Part shown: positions 9,794 through 18,349 of the stretch, piece by piece
Numbering within the stretch: position 1 is the first letter of the stretch
Layout: each line of letters opens with the position of its first letter
From: JABJOE01 sp964344145
Lineage (GTDB): Bacteria > Patescibacteriota > Patescibacteriia > UBA9934
Direction: 5' to 3'
NCBI GenBank assembly: GCA_964344145.1
Contig: CAYFME010000008.1
Location: forward strand, 1 to 64,000
Length of the DNA stretch: 64,000 bases
Made by a program: the position numbers and the translations under genes
Notes under the pieces: model-generated
The model's database searches: none
What the model was told of the DNA's origin: nothing
The model's input: the letters and a program-made list of their open reading frames with translations, nothing else

Positions 9794-11256
9794 GGGTTGA
9801 TTAACTCGGCAACACCCGTTCCGTTGCTTGGCGCCTTCCATTCGCTGTCGTCGAGTCCGCCGAGGTTCATAATCATGTATTGCTGCATTGGGTCATCCGT
9901 TGGCATGAAGATGACATGGTCGCCAAGCCCTGATTCTTCGTTGTCAGCCAGAAGCGTTCCGTCAGGCCAGAGGAAGTGGACATCGCGTGCGTCGTCCTGC
10001 GACTCCCACGCGTCGATCGTGAGCTCACCGTCTTCATTGGCGGTGGCATAGAGAAGATGGAATGGCTTTGCGTCGCTGAGAAGATTGGACTCTCTGTATT
10101 CGTAGTACAACTTGTATTGATTGTTTCCAAGAGAGACGATGACGGGTCCGTGTGCAGCGTCGACGAGCATTTGCGCGCAGCCGTCGTCGTTTTTCGTTAC
10201 GTTCCATTGATCGTCCCATGTGGCAAAGAACAATCCGTCGCGCGTCTGCTCGCATTCGTCCGCGCCAGTGATAACGGCAAAGGCGTACTCATCTCGGTTC
10301 CAAACGTTCATTTCTGGTGACCAACCAATCTTTGTTTGTCGAACTTGTGTGAGACCGTTGTCGTTGTTGTAGCCATCGGTCGTCACGCCGATCTCCAGCT
10401 GGACGGAGCAGGCATTTGGCGTTGTGTAGAGCTCTGAGCATTCGCCAACGTCCGAAAAGGTGAGTCCGTCGCTTTCAATGGAGATGAGTCGTTGTTGGAT
10501 TGCATCTTGCCCTTTGGCACCAGGAATGTGTTCCTGATCACTCGCCTCTAGGAAAAGGCTATATCCATCTGATCGACGAATGGCTTGGAACGTTGAATAG
10601 TAGAGTGCGTCCTGATCACGATAGATCTCGAAGGACTCGGCCTGCTCGAGGCTTTCGATGATATCATCGATGTCACCACTATCTACGATGATCGACTTAA
10701 GACGAATTGTGCTTGTTCCGTCGTCCTGTTCAGGGTAGAAGAACAGGAGACCGCGATCGCCGCCGAGCACTGGGAGCATGTAGGTTGCGGCAACGCCCCA
10801 AGAGGTGAGGTTGGTGACGGTTTCGTAGGATGATCCTTCGCCGTGGATTTGCCAGTACTCCTCGCCGGTGGACGCCTGCTGTGTCAGCTCGACGGGATTG
10901 GTGCAGATGAGATCTTCGCAGGCGGTCAGGGTGAGCGTGTAGTCTGTTGCAGATCGTAGTCCGGTGAGGGTTAACTCTGTGCTGTCCGACCCGACGTCCC
11001 AAGCGTGGATCGGTTCGTCCGCTTCGTCGCTTTGAGCAGTGATGCTGACAACATCAAGATGATCCATCGCCGACCATCGGGCCTGCAGGCTTGTAGACGA
11101 ATCGTAGACGTGTCCGTCATGTTCGGTCGTCACAGAAACAACCGAGAAGGTGAGCTCTGCCTGTGTACTCGGATCGTCGACAACAGGAGGGGGCGTTTGT
11201 GAGAAGAGGGGCACGAGAAGCATCAGTAAGAGAACAGGAAACGTCATCATATGCAT
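9790..11256 (-). CDS. secreted protein with N-terminal fibronectin type III-like domain
   Basis: A 488-residue exported protein. Residues 1-20 are a signal peptide (MHMMTFPVLLLMLLVPLFSQ). Residues about 33-128 look like a fibronectin type III fold, ending in the typical LRSATDYTLTLTACED pattern. The remaining 350 residues have repeated Trp/Asp/Gly blocks and Tyr-rich strands like five-bladed propellers of glycan-active proteins, with four Cys. No catalytic signature was identified. It is moderate GC, so a resident gene. Its stop codon overlaps that of the vWA gene on the other strand. Confidence 0.8.
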   Translation of the reverse strand: MHMMTFPVLLLMLLVPLFSQTPPPVVDDPSTQAELTFSVVSVTTEHDGHVYDSSTSLQARWSAMDHLDVVSITAQSDEADEPIHAWDVGSDSTELTLTGLRSATDYTLTLTACEDLICTNPVELTQQASTGEEYWQIHGEGSSYETVTNLTSWGVAATYMLPVLGGDRGLLFFYPEQDDGTSTIRLKSIIVDSGDIDDIIESLEQAESFEIYRDQDALYYSTFQAIRRSDGYSLFLEASDQEHIPGAKGQDAIQQRLISIESDGLTFSDVGECSELYTTPNACSVQLEIGVTTDGYNNDNGLTQVRQTKIGWSPEMNVWNRDEYAFAVITGADECEQTRDGLFFATWDDQWNVTKNDDGCAQMLVDAAHGPVIVSLGNNQYKLYYEYRESNLLSDAKPFHLLYATANEDGELTIDAWESQDDARDVHFLWPDGTLLADNEESGLGDHVIFMPTDDPMQQYMIMNLGGLDDSEWKAPSNGTGVAELINP

Positions 11257-11274
11257 GAATTGTAAAACAAAAAC

Positions 11275-11304
11275 ACCTCAGGCCGAAGCCCGAGGCGCTT
11301 TTTG
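11275..11304 (-). terminator. terminator after the YceI gene
   Basis: Hairpin CCTCAGGC-CGAA-GCCCGAGG flanked by A-runs on one side and T-runs on the other, so it could work in both directions. Confidence 0.75.
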
Positions 11305-11307
11305 TTT

Positions 11308-11988
11308 TTACTGAACGAGCAGTACGTCTAGTCCGATGGTCATCATGTCGTCGATCAATACCTCGATGGCATCTCCGAGCAATGTCTCAGATCCAAAGCG
11401 AACATCCCACTTACTGCGGTCGAGCTCGAACTGCGCGACGAGATGATATCCGTCGTCAGTCATTGTCACCTCTGCTGGGAACTCAACCGAGTCCGTGATT
11501 CCCTTCATGGTGAGTTCACCCATTACAAGGAAGTTCTCATCTGCGTCTTGTTCTTCAAGATCAGTGATCGCAAACGTTGCGGTTGGGTACTCTTCAACAG
11601 AGAAGAAGTCGTCTGACTCGAGGTGCTCAACGAGCGATGCGTTGGAGTCTTCGTCCTCGATGTCGAGCACAACAATAGACGTCATGTCGATCACCACCTC
11701 ACCCGTCTCCTCTTCACCAACGGAAAGAGATCCTTCGGAGATTCCGATTGTTCCATCGTGCGCTCCACCGGTCTTTCGACCAACCCAGGTGATGGTGCTG
11801 TTTTCAACGTCAACGGTGTAATCACCTTCTGCGAGCTCAAACTCGTCTTCATCTTCTCCTTCCCCCATTTCATCTTCGATCTCTTCGTCCATGTCGTCAT
11901 CAAGAACGACTTCCGAAGAAGAGAAACATCCGGCTCCAACGAGCGCGAGCAGCGCAAAGGCTGTTAAAAATCGTGCGAACTGATTCAT
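11308..11988 (-). CDS. YceI-family lipoprotein
   Basis: A 226-residue lipoprotein. The signal ends in a lipobox Val-Gly-Ala-Gly-Cys at about residues 17-21, followed by a very acidic linker (30-50). The rest is a YceI lipocalin-like domain: ITWVGRKTGGAHDGTIGI, the IDMTSI strand, and EHLESDDFFSVEEYPTATF. YceI proteins bind polyisoprenoid or amide lipids in a beta-barrel. Here it would be tethered outside the membrane. It is separated from the FnIII gene by a terminator and has no ribosome binding site visible at its start. Confidence 0.93.
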   Translation of the reverse strand: MNQFARFLTAFALLALVGAGCFSSSEVVLDDDMDEEIEDEMGEGEDEDEFELAEGDYTVDVENSTITWVGRKTGGAHDGTIGISEGSLSVGEEETGEVVIDMTSIVVLDIEDEDSNASLVEHLESDDFFSVEEYPTATFAITDLEEQDADENFLVMGELTMKGITDSVEFPAEVTMTDDGYHLVAQFELDRSKWDVRFGSETLLGDAIEVLIDDMMTIGLDVLLVQ

Positions 11989-12030
11989 ATAAACGTGTTA
12001 CAAATAAGCGCTGGCATTTTAGCAAATGCC

Positions 12031-13197
12031 TTATCGCTCCACCAAATCCTTCCCGCTAAAGAGGCTAATCGTCCAGGAAAATGCTACACGCAGCTTGTTG
12101 GTAGGGCCGGGTGTTTTAAATAGGTACACGGTTCGCCAGAGCCACCAGGCTGGAAAGCCCTTGAGCGTGATGCCAAAGAGATCGCCCGCACCATTGTATG
12201 TGCCGAGGGAAACGAGCATGCCTTTCAGATCCACTTTGTAAGAGCGAAGGTGTTTGCGCTTTTTGTGCAAGCGCTTGATGTTCTCGGCGACAACGGATGC
12301 TTCTTGTGTGGCGGTTTGGGCGAGCTTTGGGATGCGTACGTCGCCCATGGAAATGACGTCGCCAAGCGCGAAGACGTTTTTGTAGCCTTTGACCTGGAGG
12401 TGTTCGTTGACGTCGATGTGCGTGCTTTCGTTTAGAACGTCGGCGGCGCACTCGGTACGCGGCGTTACACCTGCTGCGAGAATGGTGAGGTTGGTATCAA
12501 AGTCGCCGACCGATGTTTTTATGGTAGTTGCTGTCAGTTCCTTAGCGATCGCATTGAGAACAACTTCGATCCCGGCTTTCTCGAGCGTCTTTTGTGCGTA
12601 TCGTTGAATGCGTTGCGAGAATGGACGGAGCAATGTGTCGCTCGCGTTGATGAGTCGCAGGTGATAGTTGAGATCGGAGTTGAACTTCTTAAGCTCTTTA
12701 AGCAAATCTGAGAGCTCGAGGATGAGCTCCATGCCGGTTGGACCTCCACCGATGACATTTAAGCATACGCGCTGTTTTGTGCCTTGTGCGAGCTCGAGCA
12801 CGTGGCGTTTGATGCGCAGCGCATCTTCTACGGACTTGAGCGTGTGACAGTGCTCGGTGCCTTTCATGGAGTAGAAGTTGGTCGCTGATCCGGTGGCAAT
12901 GACGAGGTACTGGTAGCTGTACTTTGTGTCTCCAACGTGGAGATGATGTTTTTCAAAGTTGATTTTGTCGACATGACCGCGAACAAAGCGAAAGTGTTTG
13001 CTGTCAAAAAAATCAGAGTATTCAAACAAGATGTCTTTGCTAGTGAGGTTGCCGGTTGCGACTTCGTGCAGGAGGGGGGTGAAGGTAAAGTAGTTGTGTT
13101 CGCTGATAAGCAAAACGGGCAGTCCGGCTTTGAGTAGGTTTTTAGCCGTGTACACGCCGCCAAAGCCGCCGCCAACAATAACAATCGGTGATTTCAT
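12031..13197 (-). CDS. NADH dehydrogenase type II-like FAD oxidoreductase
   Basis: A 388-residue two-dinucleotide-binding flavoprotein. The FAD site is IVIVGGGFGGVYTAKNL at residues 4-20. A second Rossmann motif, NVIGGGPTGMELILEL, lies near residue 150 for NAD(P)H. The C-terminal FAD contact is NVFALGDVISMGD. The order and the C-terminal hydrophobic region fit NDH-2/Ndh proteins, which pass electrons from NADH to quinone without pumping protons. In a CPR cell with no evident respiratory chain it may simply reoxidise NADH. The ATG at 13197 gives the canonical MKSPIVIVGGG beginning. Confidence 0.9.
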   Translation of the reverse strand: MKSPIVIVGGGFGGVYTAKNLLKAGLPVLLISEHNYFTFTPLLHEVATGNLTSKDILFEYSDFFDSKHFRFVRGHVDKINFEKHHLHVGDTKYSYQYLVIATGSATNFYSMKGTEHCHTLKSVEDALRIKRHVLELAQGTKQRVCLNVIGGGPTGMELILELSDLLKELKKFNSDLNYHLRLINASDTLLRPFSQRIQRYAQKTLEKAGIEVVLNAIAKELTATTIKTSVGDFDTNLTILAAGVTPRTECAADVLNESTHIDVNEHLQVKGYKNVFALGDVISMGDVRIPKLAQTATQEASVVAENIKRLHKKRKHLRSYKVDLKGMLVSLGTYNGAGDLFGITLKGFPAWWLWRTVYLFKTPGPTNKLRVAFSWTISLFSGKDLVER

Positions 13198-13220
13198 ACG
13201 GTGTAAGTATAGCAAATGCA

Positions 13221-13255
13221 CGATCGCCCCGCGGACCGAGTGGTCCGGGGGCGCG
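13221..13255 (-). terminator. GC-rich terminator of the nucleoside phosphorylase gene
   Basis: Inverted repeat around CGCGGACC / GGTCCGGG with a 4-5 nt loop, between the two minus-strand genes. Confidence 0.55.
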
Positions 13256-13272
13256 GAGTAGGCGAGGCCTGC

Positions 13273-14139
13273 TCAGCTTCGGGAGAAGAGGGCGAGGCAG
13301 CGCTGCAGGCAGATGTTGAGGTTGTGGGCCTGAGCCTCGCCAGCGGCGACGTTGTCACCGTGGTCGAGGACTTCTTCCATCCCGTTGGTGTGGAAGGCCA
13401 GAGCGATCGCCTGCCAGCCGTAGAGGTGCGCGATGCCCAACGACACGAGCAGACTCATGCCGATGGAGAGGCAGCCCTGACTCGCGCGCAGACGCTTGGT
13501 GAAGAGGCTCTCGACGTCGGTACCTCGCTCCAGGGCGTAGATGCCCGTGGCGACGGTCAGTCCATCGATGTCCTGCAGGGCGTCGCGCGCCGGCATGGTG
13601 AGCGTGCCCAGGTGGTCAGGGCAGATGACGGCCGAGGCCGAGCAGTGCTCGGTGAATGGCGTCTCCATGCCAGGGGCACGGTGGATCTGCTCGACCACGA
13701 CGACGGCACCAGCGGGCGCACTGTCGTCATCGAGGCCACCGGCGCCGCAGGTTGTCAGCAGGTTCTTCACTCCCAGGTGGGCGAACATCTCGAACTGGTA
13801 GCGCATGGCGCGGTACACCTTGTCGCGACGCTTGGCGAAGGTGACGTCGTTGAGATGAACGCGACCGTCCAGGACGAAGACGCGCTTGCCGCCCACCGTC
13901 GCGATGCCCGCCCGCAGGGCGTGACCCTTCTTCTTGCGAACGGCGCGGAAGATCTTGAAGGTCTTGCGCAGGTCGCACGAGACCTCCAGCTCCACCAGCG
14001 CTCCCCAGCCGGTGCCCAGCACCACGAGCGTGTCGAGCTCTTCGTCCGGGCCGAGACCGAGCGCCTCACGCAGCTTGCGTGCCATCTTCGCCGACGCCTT
14101 CTTGAATCCCCGGTCCGGGGTCGGACGCTTGTTTTCCAT
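13273..14139 (-). CDS. purine nucleoside phosphorylase superfamily protein
   Basis: A 288-residue GC-rich gene starting at ATG 14139 after GGAGA. It matches PNP/MTAP-type phosphorylases. There is a glycine-rich phosphate-site strand LVVLGTGWG (38-46), a GRVHLND segment at 92-98 replacing GRxHxYEG, a CGAGGL turn (131-136) like the family's NAAGG, and SIGMSLLVSLGIAHLYGW at 225-242 equivalent to VGMSTVPEVIVAR. It would split purine nucleosides with phosphate for salvage. The key Asn before the glycine turn is Cys here, so substrate range may differ. It has its own promoter and terminator. Confidence 0.78.
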   Translation of the reverse strand: MENKRPTPDRGFKKASAKMARKLREALGLGPDEELDTLVVLGTGWGALVELEVSCDLRKTFKIFRAVRKKKGHALRAGIATVGGKRVFVLDGRVHLNDVTFAKRRDKVYRAMRYQFEMFAHLGVKNLLTTCGAGGLDDDSAPAGAVVVVEQIHRAPGMETPFTEHCSASAVICPDHLGTLTMPARDALQDIDGLTVATGIYALERGTDVESLFTKRLRASQGCLSIGMSLLVSLGIAHLYGWQAIALAFHTNGMEEVLDHGDNVAAGEAQAHNLNICLQRCLALFSRS

Positions 14140-14162
14140 GATCTCTCCAGGAGGCTGGACGT

Positions 14163-14191
14163 TTTTTATCAAAAACAAACACACCGGTCAA
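14163..14191 (-). promoter_or_regulatory. promoter of the nucleoside phosphorylase gene
   Basis: TTGACC (14191-14186), 17-nt spacer, TAAAAA (14168-14163) on the minus strand, just past the smc stop. Confidence 0.55.
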
Positions 14192-14215
14192 AGCCGATGT
14201 GGTTGTTGCGGAAGT

Positions 14216-16459
14216 CTATCGTCGTGAGGTGGTCCCCGTTTCCACGTCTTCTAGGTTCACGCTGATTAGGTTTGAAATTCCATCGTCACCCATCGTCACA
14301 CCGTAAAGCAGATCGGCACGCTCCATGGTCGCACGATTGTGGGTGATGACAATGAACTGCGTGAGCTTTCGCAATTCGTCGAGGATGTTGGCGAAGCGCA
14401 CCGTATTAGCTTCATCAAGCGCGGCGTCGACCTCATCGAGCACCACAAACGGTGATGGATTGGTGGCCATGATGGCTGATAGCAGCGCGATCGAAGTCAA
14501 CGCTCGCTCACCACCGGAGAGCAGGTTCAGCGCCTTGAGCTTTTTGCCAGGCGGTGTTGCCTCAATTTCAATGCCGGTCACATGATCTTTACGCTTCTTC
14601 ACGCGCTTTAAAATCGCCTCCACCGATTCATTGTCTTCTTCGATTTGATCTGACGCCAGCTCTTCCATCGCACGATCAAGTGTCACGTGCGATCCCTTCT
14701 CACCGTCCTCCTTGCTGTCGCGCACGCGTACAAGCCGACACGACCCACCGCCAAAGAGGACCTTGAAGTACTTCTGAAACTCTTTGTTGATGGTGGTGAA
14801 GACTTTTTCCGATCGCTTTCGGATCTGTTCATCCAATTCATCGATGACCTTCTCCGTGGATCCGATTGCTTCGCGGATGTCGGTCGCTTGCGAGCTTAAG
14901 AAGTCGAGGCGTTCGGTCGTCTCGTTGAACTCAGCAACCGTCTCTTCATCAATTCCACCGATCAGCTCGAGCTGGTGCTTGAGCTTGAGCATCTGCCCGC
15001 GCAGCTCGTCGAGATTGCGCACGCGATGGTCTGGTTCCTGGGTCGTGACACTCTTTTTACGATCACCAAGCTCCTCTTTCATCTCACGCTCTACGCCCTC
15101 TAAGCGCGTTTCCGTTCGTGCTTGCTCGATCTCAATGGCGTTACGCTTATTTTCCAATGCGTGCACTTCCTGTTGGAGATTTCGCAACGCGCGTTGCATC
15201 TCAAAGATTTGGCTTTTATTTTCTGAACTCTCACTCTGTTTCGTCTCCGCAGCTTTCTCAGCTTCATCGAGCGCTTTCTTTGCCTTGGAAACATCCTTGC
15301 TAGCTTCATCGAGCGCTTTCACGAGCTTTTTGTCCGGCTTCACATCCTCGGGACGAGGACGCGTGAGGCGCGCGCGCAGCTTCTTGATCATGCTCATGAT
15401 CGCAGAGCCCTTGTCTTCCTTTAAGATCGCATCGAGCGATTTGATGATGTCGGTCAGGGGCAATGGTGCCCACGTAGACTGCGCTCGCACTTTGGCAAGC
15501 TCAAGCTCTCGCTGCGCCTCAAACTCTTTCTCACGTGCCTTGGAGAGTTCCTGCTGCGCGGCCTTGTACGCCTTGTGTAGTGCTGGACGCCCACCGTCGT
15601 CTTTGCCCGTACTCATTTCTTTCTCCAGGCGTTCAAGATCCTTATCACCCATAGCGAGCTTGTCGCGTGTTTTCTCCAAGCTTCCGTCTACCTTGCCAAG
15701 ACGATCGCCAATGGCATCCATCTCGTCTTTCAGATTCCACCACAGTGTTCCAAAGTAGCGACTTTGCACGTCCCGCAGTTCAAACTCCACCTGATCGCGT
15801 TTCTCCAGCCGTCGCACTTGGCGCTTGAGCGATCGCAATCGAGGTTCGATCTCCGAGAGCAGCATTTGGACCTCCACCAAGTTCTCGGCAGCCTTGCGCA
15901 GCTTTAACATCGATTGATGACGTTTGATCTGCAGGCTGCGCACACCGGTGGCATCGTCAAAAAAGATTTTTCGTTCTTCAGGGGAGGAGGTGAGCACATG
16001 ATCGATCATGCCCTGACCAACCACACTGTACGATCGCTGACCCACACCAGCTTCAGCTAGCAAGAGTTGGATGTCGGCGAGACGAACTTTTTTTCCGTTG
16101 AGGCGATACTCCGAGTCGCCGTCGCGGTAGAGTCGACGCGTAATCGAGACTTCGTTGAAGTCGATGGGCATCGCGCCATCGCTGTTGTCGATCACCATGG
16201 TGACCTCAGCGAATCCCGCACGCGCTTTTCCTTTAGACCCAGAGAAGATCACATCCTGCCCACTTTTTCCGCGCAGCAGCTTCATGGACTGCTCGCCCAA
16301 ACACCACCGAATCGCGTCTGAGGCGTTGGATTTACCCGATCCATTTGGTCCGACCACGACCGTGAGTGCGTGATGGGACTTTTTGGGTGCGGGGAATTCT
16401 AAAATCGTTTTCTTGGCAAACGTCTTAAAGCCCTGGAGTTCTAATCGCGACAAGTACAT
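14216..16459 (-). CDS. smc: short SMC-like chromosome segregation ATPase lacking a hinge
   Basis: A 747-residue ABC ATPase of the SMC type, far shorter than the usual 1150-1200. Head motifs are complete: Walker A GPNGSGKS (37-44), Q-loop region, signature LSGGERAL at 647-654, Walker B with LDEVDAALDEAN at 674-685, and a late His switch (VITHNR). Between the heads lie two coiled-coil arms (about 165-325 and 385-560). They are joined by only about 50 residues with no recognisable hinge domain. It probably still compacts or segregates DNA. The TAGAAT box 9 nt before the ATG suggests a leaderless message. Confidence 0.9.
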   Translation of the reverse strand: MYLSRLELQGFKTFAKKTILEFPAPKKSHHALTVVVGPNGSGKSNASDAIRWCLGEQSMKLLRGKSGQDVIFSGSKGKARAGFAEVTMVIDNSDGAMPIDFNEVSITRRLYRDGDSEYRLNGKKVRLADIQLLLAEAGVGQRSYSVVGQGMIDHVLTSSPEERKIFFDDATGVRSLQIKRHQSMLKLRKAAENLVEVQMLLSEIEPRLRSLKRQVRRLEKRDQVEFELRDVQSRYFGTLWWNLKDEMDAIGDRLGKVDGSLEKTRDKLAMGDKDLERLEKEMSTGKDDGGRPALHKAYKAAQQELSKAREKEFEAQRELELAKVRAQSTWAPLPLTDIIKSLDAILKEDKGSAIMSMIKKLRARLTRPRPEDVKPDKKLVKALDEASKDVSKAKKALDEAEKAAETKQSESSENKSQIFEMQRALRNLQQEVHALENKRNAIEIEQARTETRLEGVEREMKEELGDRKKSVTTQEPDHRVRNLDELRGQMLKLKHQLELIGGIDEETVAEFNETTERLDFLSSQATDIREAIGSTEKVIDELDEQIRKRSEKVFTTINKEFQKYFKVLFGGGSCRLVRVRDSKEDGEKGSHVTLDRAMEELASDQIEEDNESVEAILKRVKKRKDHVTGIEIEATPPGKKLKALNLLSGGERALTSIALLSAIMATNPSPFVVLDEVDAALDEANTVRFANILDELRKLTQFIVITHNRATMERADLLYGVTMGDDGISNLISVNLEDVETGTTSRR

Positions 16460-16524
16460 AACGCCGGTATTCTATCAAAAAGGCCGATTGAGGTATAATC
16501 AGCAGGTAATGAGTATTGTTTTGT

Positions 16525-17139
16525 ATGCAAAGAATGATCCCTTTGTTTTTGATGGCGCTTTTGGTTGTTGGAGCTGGCTGCAGCGAACCTCAGGCGAATG
16601 ACGATACGCTCGATGCGTTGACTGAGCTTGGGACGGACATCGAAGAGATCGCCGATGAGGAGGATGAAGAGGAAGAGGGGGCGGAAGACGATGAGGAGGC
16701 GGATGAGGCCGAAGATGATGATCAAGTAGCAGAATCATTGCCAGTCGATGATGATGCTGACGACACAGACGTTGGCGAGGAGCCCGAGCTTGAGTCTGAG
16801 GAAGATGACGATGCGGCCGAGCAAGAAGCGCAGGATCTTCCAGAAGAAGACGATGACGAAGAGAAGGACGAGTCGCTTTATGTCTCCATGGAGTCGGGAA
16901 ATTTTTTCTTCAGTCCAAGCTCCATCGCCGCAGAGCCTGGTCAGACCGTTGTTATCACCATTGAGCAGAACGCTGGAACGCACACGCTTGTGATCGATGA
17001 GATTGGCTACAAGTCCGGCGTGAGTATTGGCGATGTTCTTACATTCACCGCACCAACCGATCCAGGATCATATGCCTACTACTGCGACGTTGGATCACAT
17101 CGTGCACTTGGCATGGAAGGGACGTTGATTGTGCAATAG
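16525..17139 (+). CDS. acidic lipoprotein with cupredoxin-like domain
   Basis: A 204-residue lipoprotein starting at ATG 16525. The lipobox ends Val-Gly-Ala-Gly-Cys near residue 19. About 100 residues follow that are mainly Asp and Glu, a highly charged spacer. The last 95 residues form a plastocyanin-like beta-sandwich: FFFSPSSIAAEPGQTVVITI, a His in AGTHTLVID, and the C-terminal ligand loop YYCDVGSHRALGM with Cys, His and Met in type-1 copper spacing. It may bind copper at the cell surface. A TATAAT box lies at 16494-16499, and a hairpin with T-rich flank (about 17146-17175) follows. Confidence 0.85.
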   Translation: MQRMIPLFLMALLVVGAGCSEPQANDDTLDALTELGTDIEEIADEEDEEEEGAEDDEEADEAEDDDQVAESLPVDDDADDTDVGEEPELESEEDDDAAEQEAQDLPEEDDDEEKDESLYVSMESGNFFFSPSSIAAEPGQTVVITIEQNAGTHTLVIDEIGYKSGVSIGDVLTFTAPTDPGSYAYYCDVGSHRALGMEGTLIVQ

Positions 17140-17184
17140 CGTTTCAAAAAACGGGCTACAGGGTCCGTTTTTGAATTCTGTAGG

Positions 17185-17213
17185 TTGACAAAACCGCCAA
17201 TTTATGCTATATT
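17185..17213 (+). promoter_or_regulatory. promoter of the DGR target gene
   Basis: TTGACA (17185-17190), 17-nt spacer, TATATT (17208-17213), the strongest-looking promoter of the set. The 140-nt leader can fold CCCCTT (17299-17304) with AAGGGG (17338-17343) around an inner GCCGT/ACGGC stem. That pairs part of the GGGGAGG ribosome binding site (17340-17346). Confidence 0.75.
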
Positions 17214-17358
17214 CACTGCCTGTTCCTTGTGATTTTTGGCTTTCTTGTTGTCTATTTTTCTAGGTAGACGGCAAGAAGGCCGGAAACAGATAGGTCTTCC
17301 CCTTTGCCGTGTTGGCGAGGGGTACGGCTTTCCCGAAAAGGGGAGGCAAGGATACAAC

Positions 17359-17835
17359 ATGGACACGCTGCTTTCCGCGGCCCACCTGCGTCGTGAGCTG
17401 GGCGAGGAGCTCTTCAAGGCTCTGGTGAGCTCTGACAACACCGGCAAGGTGCGCACGTTCGCCCAGAGCCTCGTCAACGCCGCCAGCGACCGGCTCCCCA
17501 CCGAGCTGACCCTCGGCGATCGCACCTACGAGATCCTCGGCTTCCTCAAGCCTGGCGAGACCTCGGTCAAGGGTGACGTCATGGTCCAGCGCGCCAAGGA
17601 GATGAACGCCCACCTCGGCAAGGAAGACGGCCAGTGGTTCCTGGACCACCAGGACGACATCCCTGAGAGTCTGCGCGGCAAGGTCGCCTTCGTCTTCACC
17701 GACTGGCGTTACCCCGACGCCTCGCGCGACGTCTACTACGTCTTCTGGCACGACGCTTCCCGTCGCTGGTTCAGGCACTGGCACCACCTCCCCTCCCTGT
17801 GGCTTGACCTCGACCGTCTTGTGCGTCGCAAGTAG
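17359..17835 (+). CDS. DGR variable target protein
   Basis: A 158-residue GC-rich gene, start ATG 17359 after GGGGAGG. The N-terminal two thirds (a helical first 50 residues, then LPTELTLGDRTYEILGFL and a conserved-looking DHQDDIPESLRGKVAFVFTDW block) is constant. Residues 116-158 are the variable region, identical in frame to the template repeat except at 12 residues (118, 129, 133, 138, 140, 142, 143, 145-147, 149, 151). Those positions are mostly Asn codons in the template. I recall similar short proteins as DGR targets in CPR genomes. No signal peptide or membrane segment is seen, so it is probably cytosolic. The VR's Trp/Tyr-rich scaffold suggests a ligand-binding surface; the ligand is unknown. 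Confidence 0.95.
   Translation: MDTLLSAAHLRRELGEELFKALVSSDNTGKVRTFAQSLVNAASDRLPTELTLGDRTYEILGFLKPGETSVKGDVMVQRAKEMNAHLGKEDGQWFLDHQDDIPESLRGKVAFVFTDWRYPDASRDVYYVFWHDASRRWFRHWHHLPSLWLDLDRLVRRK
17704..17833 (+). repeat. DGR variable repeat (VR)
   Basis: 130 bp matching the template repeat at 18179-18308 with an offset of exactly 475. There are fifteen differences, each at a template A (7 now T, 8 now C), and none elsewhere. The last 24 bases, CGACCGTC through the final AAG codon, are identical and GC-rich and would serve as the initiation-of-mutagenic-homing end. The repeat stops at the first base of the stop codon. Confidence 0.97.
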
Positions 17836-17897
17836 GCTCTTGGGTCCTGGGGTTCTTGGCACCTGTCTTGGCCCTCGCTCCCTTGGTCCTCTCCGTG

Positions 17898-17941
17898 GCC
17901 CCGCATCTTGCTTGCAAGGTGCGGGGCTTCGACGTTTTTTT
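17898..17941 (+). terminator. terminator/hairpin downstream of VR
   Basis: 12-bp inverted repeat GCCCCGCATCTT / AAGGTGCGGGGC followed by seven T. It lies 64 nt after VR; hairpins near VR are known to help DGR retrohoming, but this one looks mainly like a terminator. Confidence 0.75.
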
Positions 17942-18178
17942 ATGCTAAATTTACTTCGGACGGTAAACTTGCAAGGCTCGCGGCCATGGCTTCGAGCGGT
18001 TGAAATCCGGACGCTGTGACACGCCGGAATATATCAGGCTACGGCTCGGTATAGAGTGCTGTCGCAGCCCCCCAAATGAATATACTTGGTGCGATGTGCT
18101 GGTGAGATCACTTCTCCAAATACGATTCAGCCCAGAGAAGATCGATGGGTGGTGGTGTAGATGGCGCATGGCATACAT

Positions 18179-18308
18179 TGGCGTAACCCCGACGCCTCGC
18201 GCGACGTCTACTACGTCTACTGGCACGACGATTCCCGTCGCTGGATCAGGAACTGGAACAACCTCCACAACCAGTGGAATGACAACGACCGTCTTGTGCG
18301 TCGCAAGT
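18179..18308 (+). repeat. DGR template repeat (TR)
   Basis: The non-coding template, on the same strand as the target gene. Read in the VR frame it is rich in AAC and AAT codons (RNWNNLHNQWNDNDR), the classic adenine-rich design that lets A-directed mutation diversify a binding surface. TR lies between the target gene and avd. No clear promoter for the TR transcript was recognised in 17942-18178, which otherwise holds no gene. Confidence 0.97.
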
Positions 18309-18320
18309 CTGTTCATTGCA

Positions 18321-18347
18321 AACACTCCCGCTGATTCGGGAGTGTTT
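18321..18347. terminator. bidirectional terminator between TR and avd
   Basis: AACACTCCCG / CGGGAGTGTTT hairpin located 13 bases after TR and 3 bases after the avd stop on the other strand. It can end both the TR transcript and the avd message. Confidence 0.75.
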
Positions 18348-18349
18348 GG

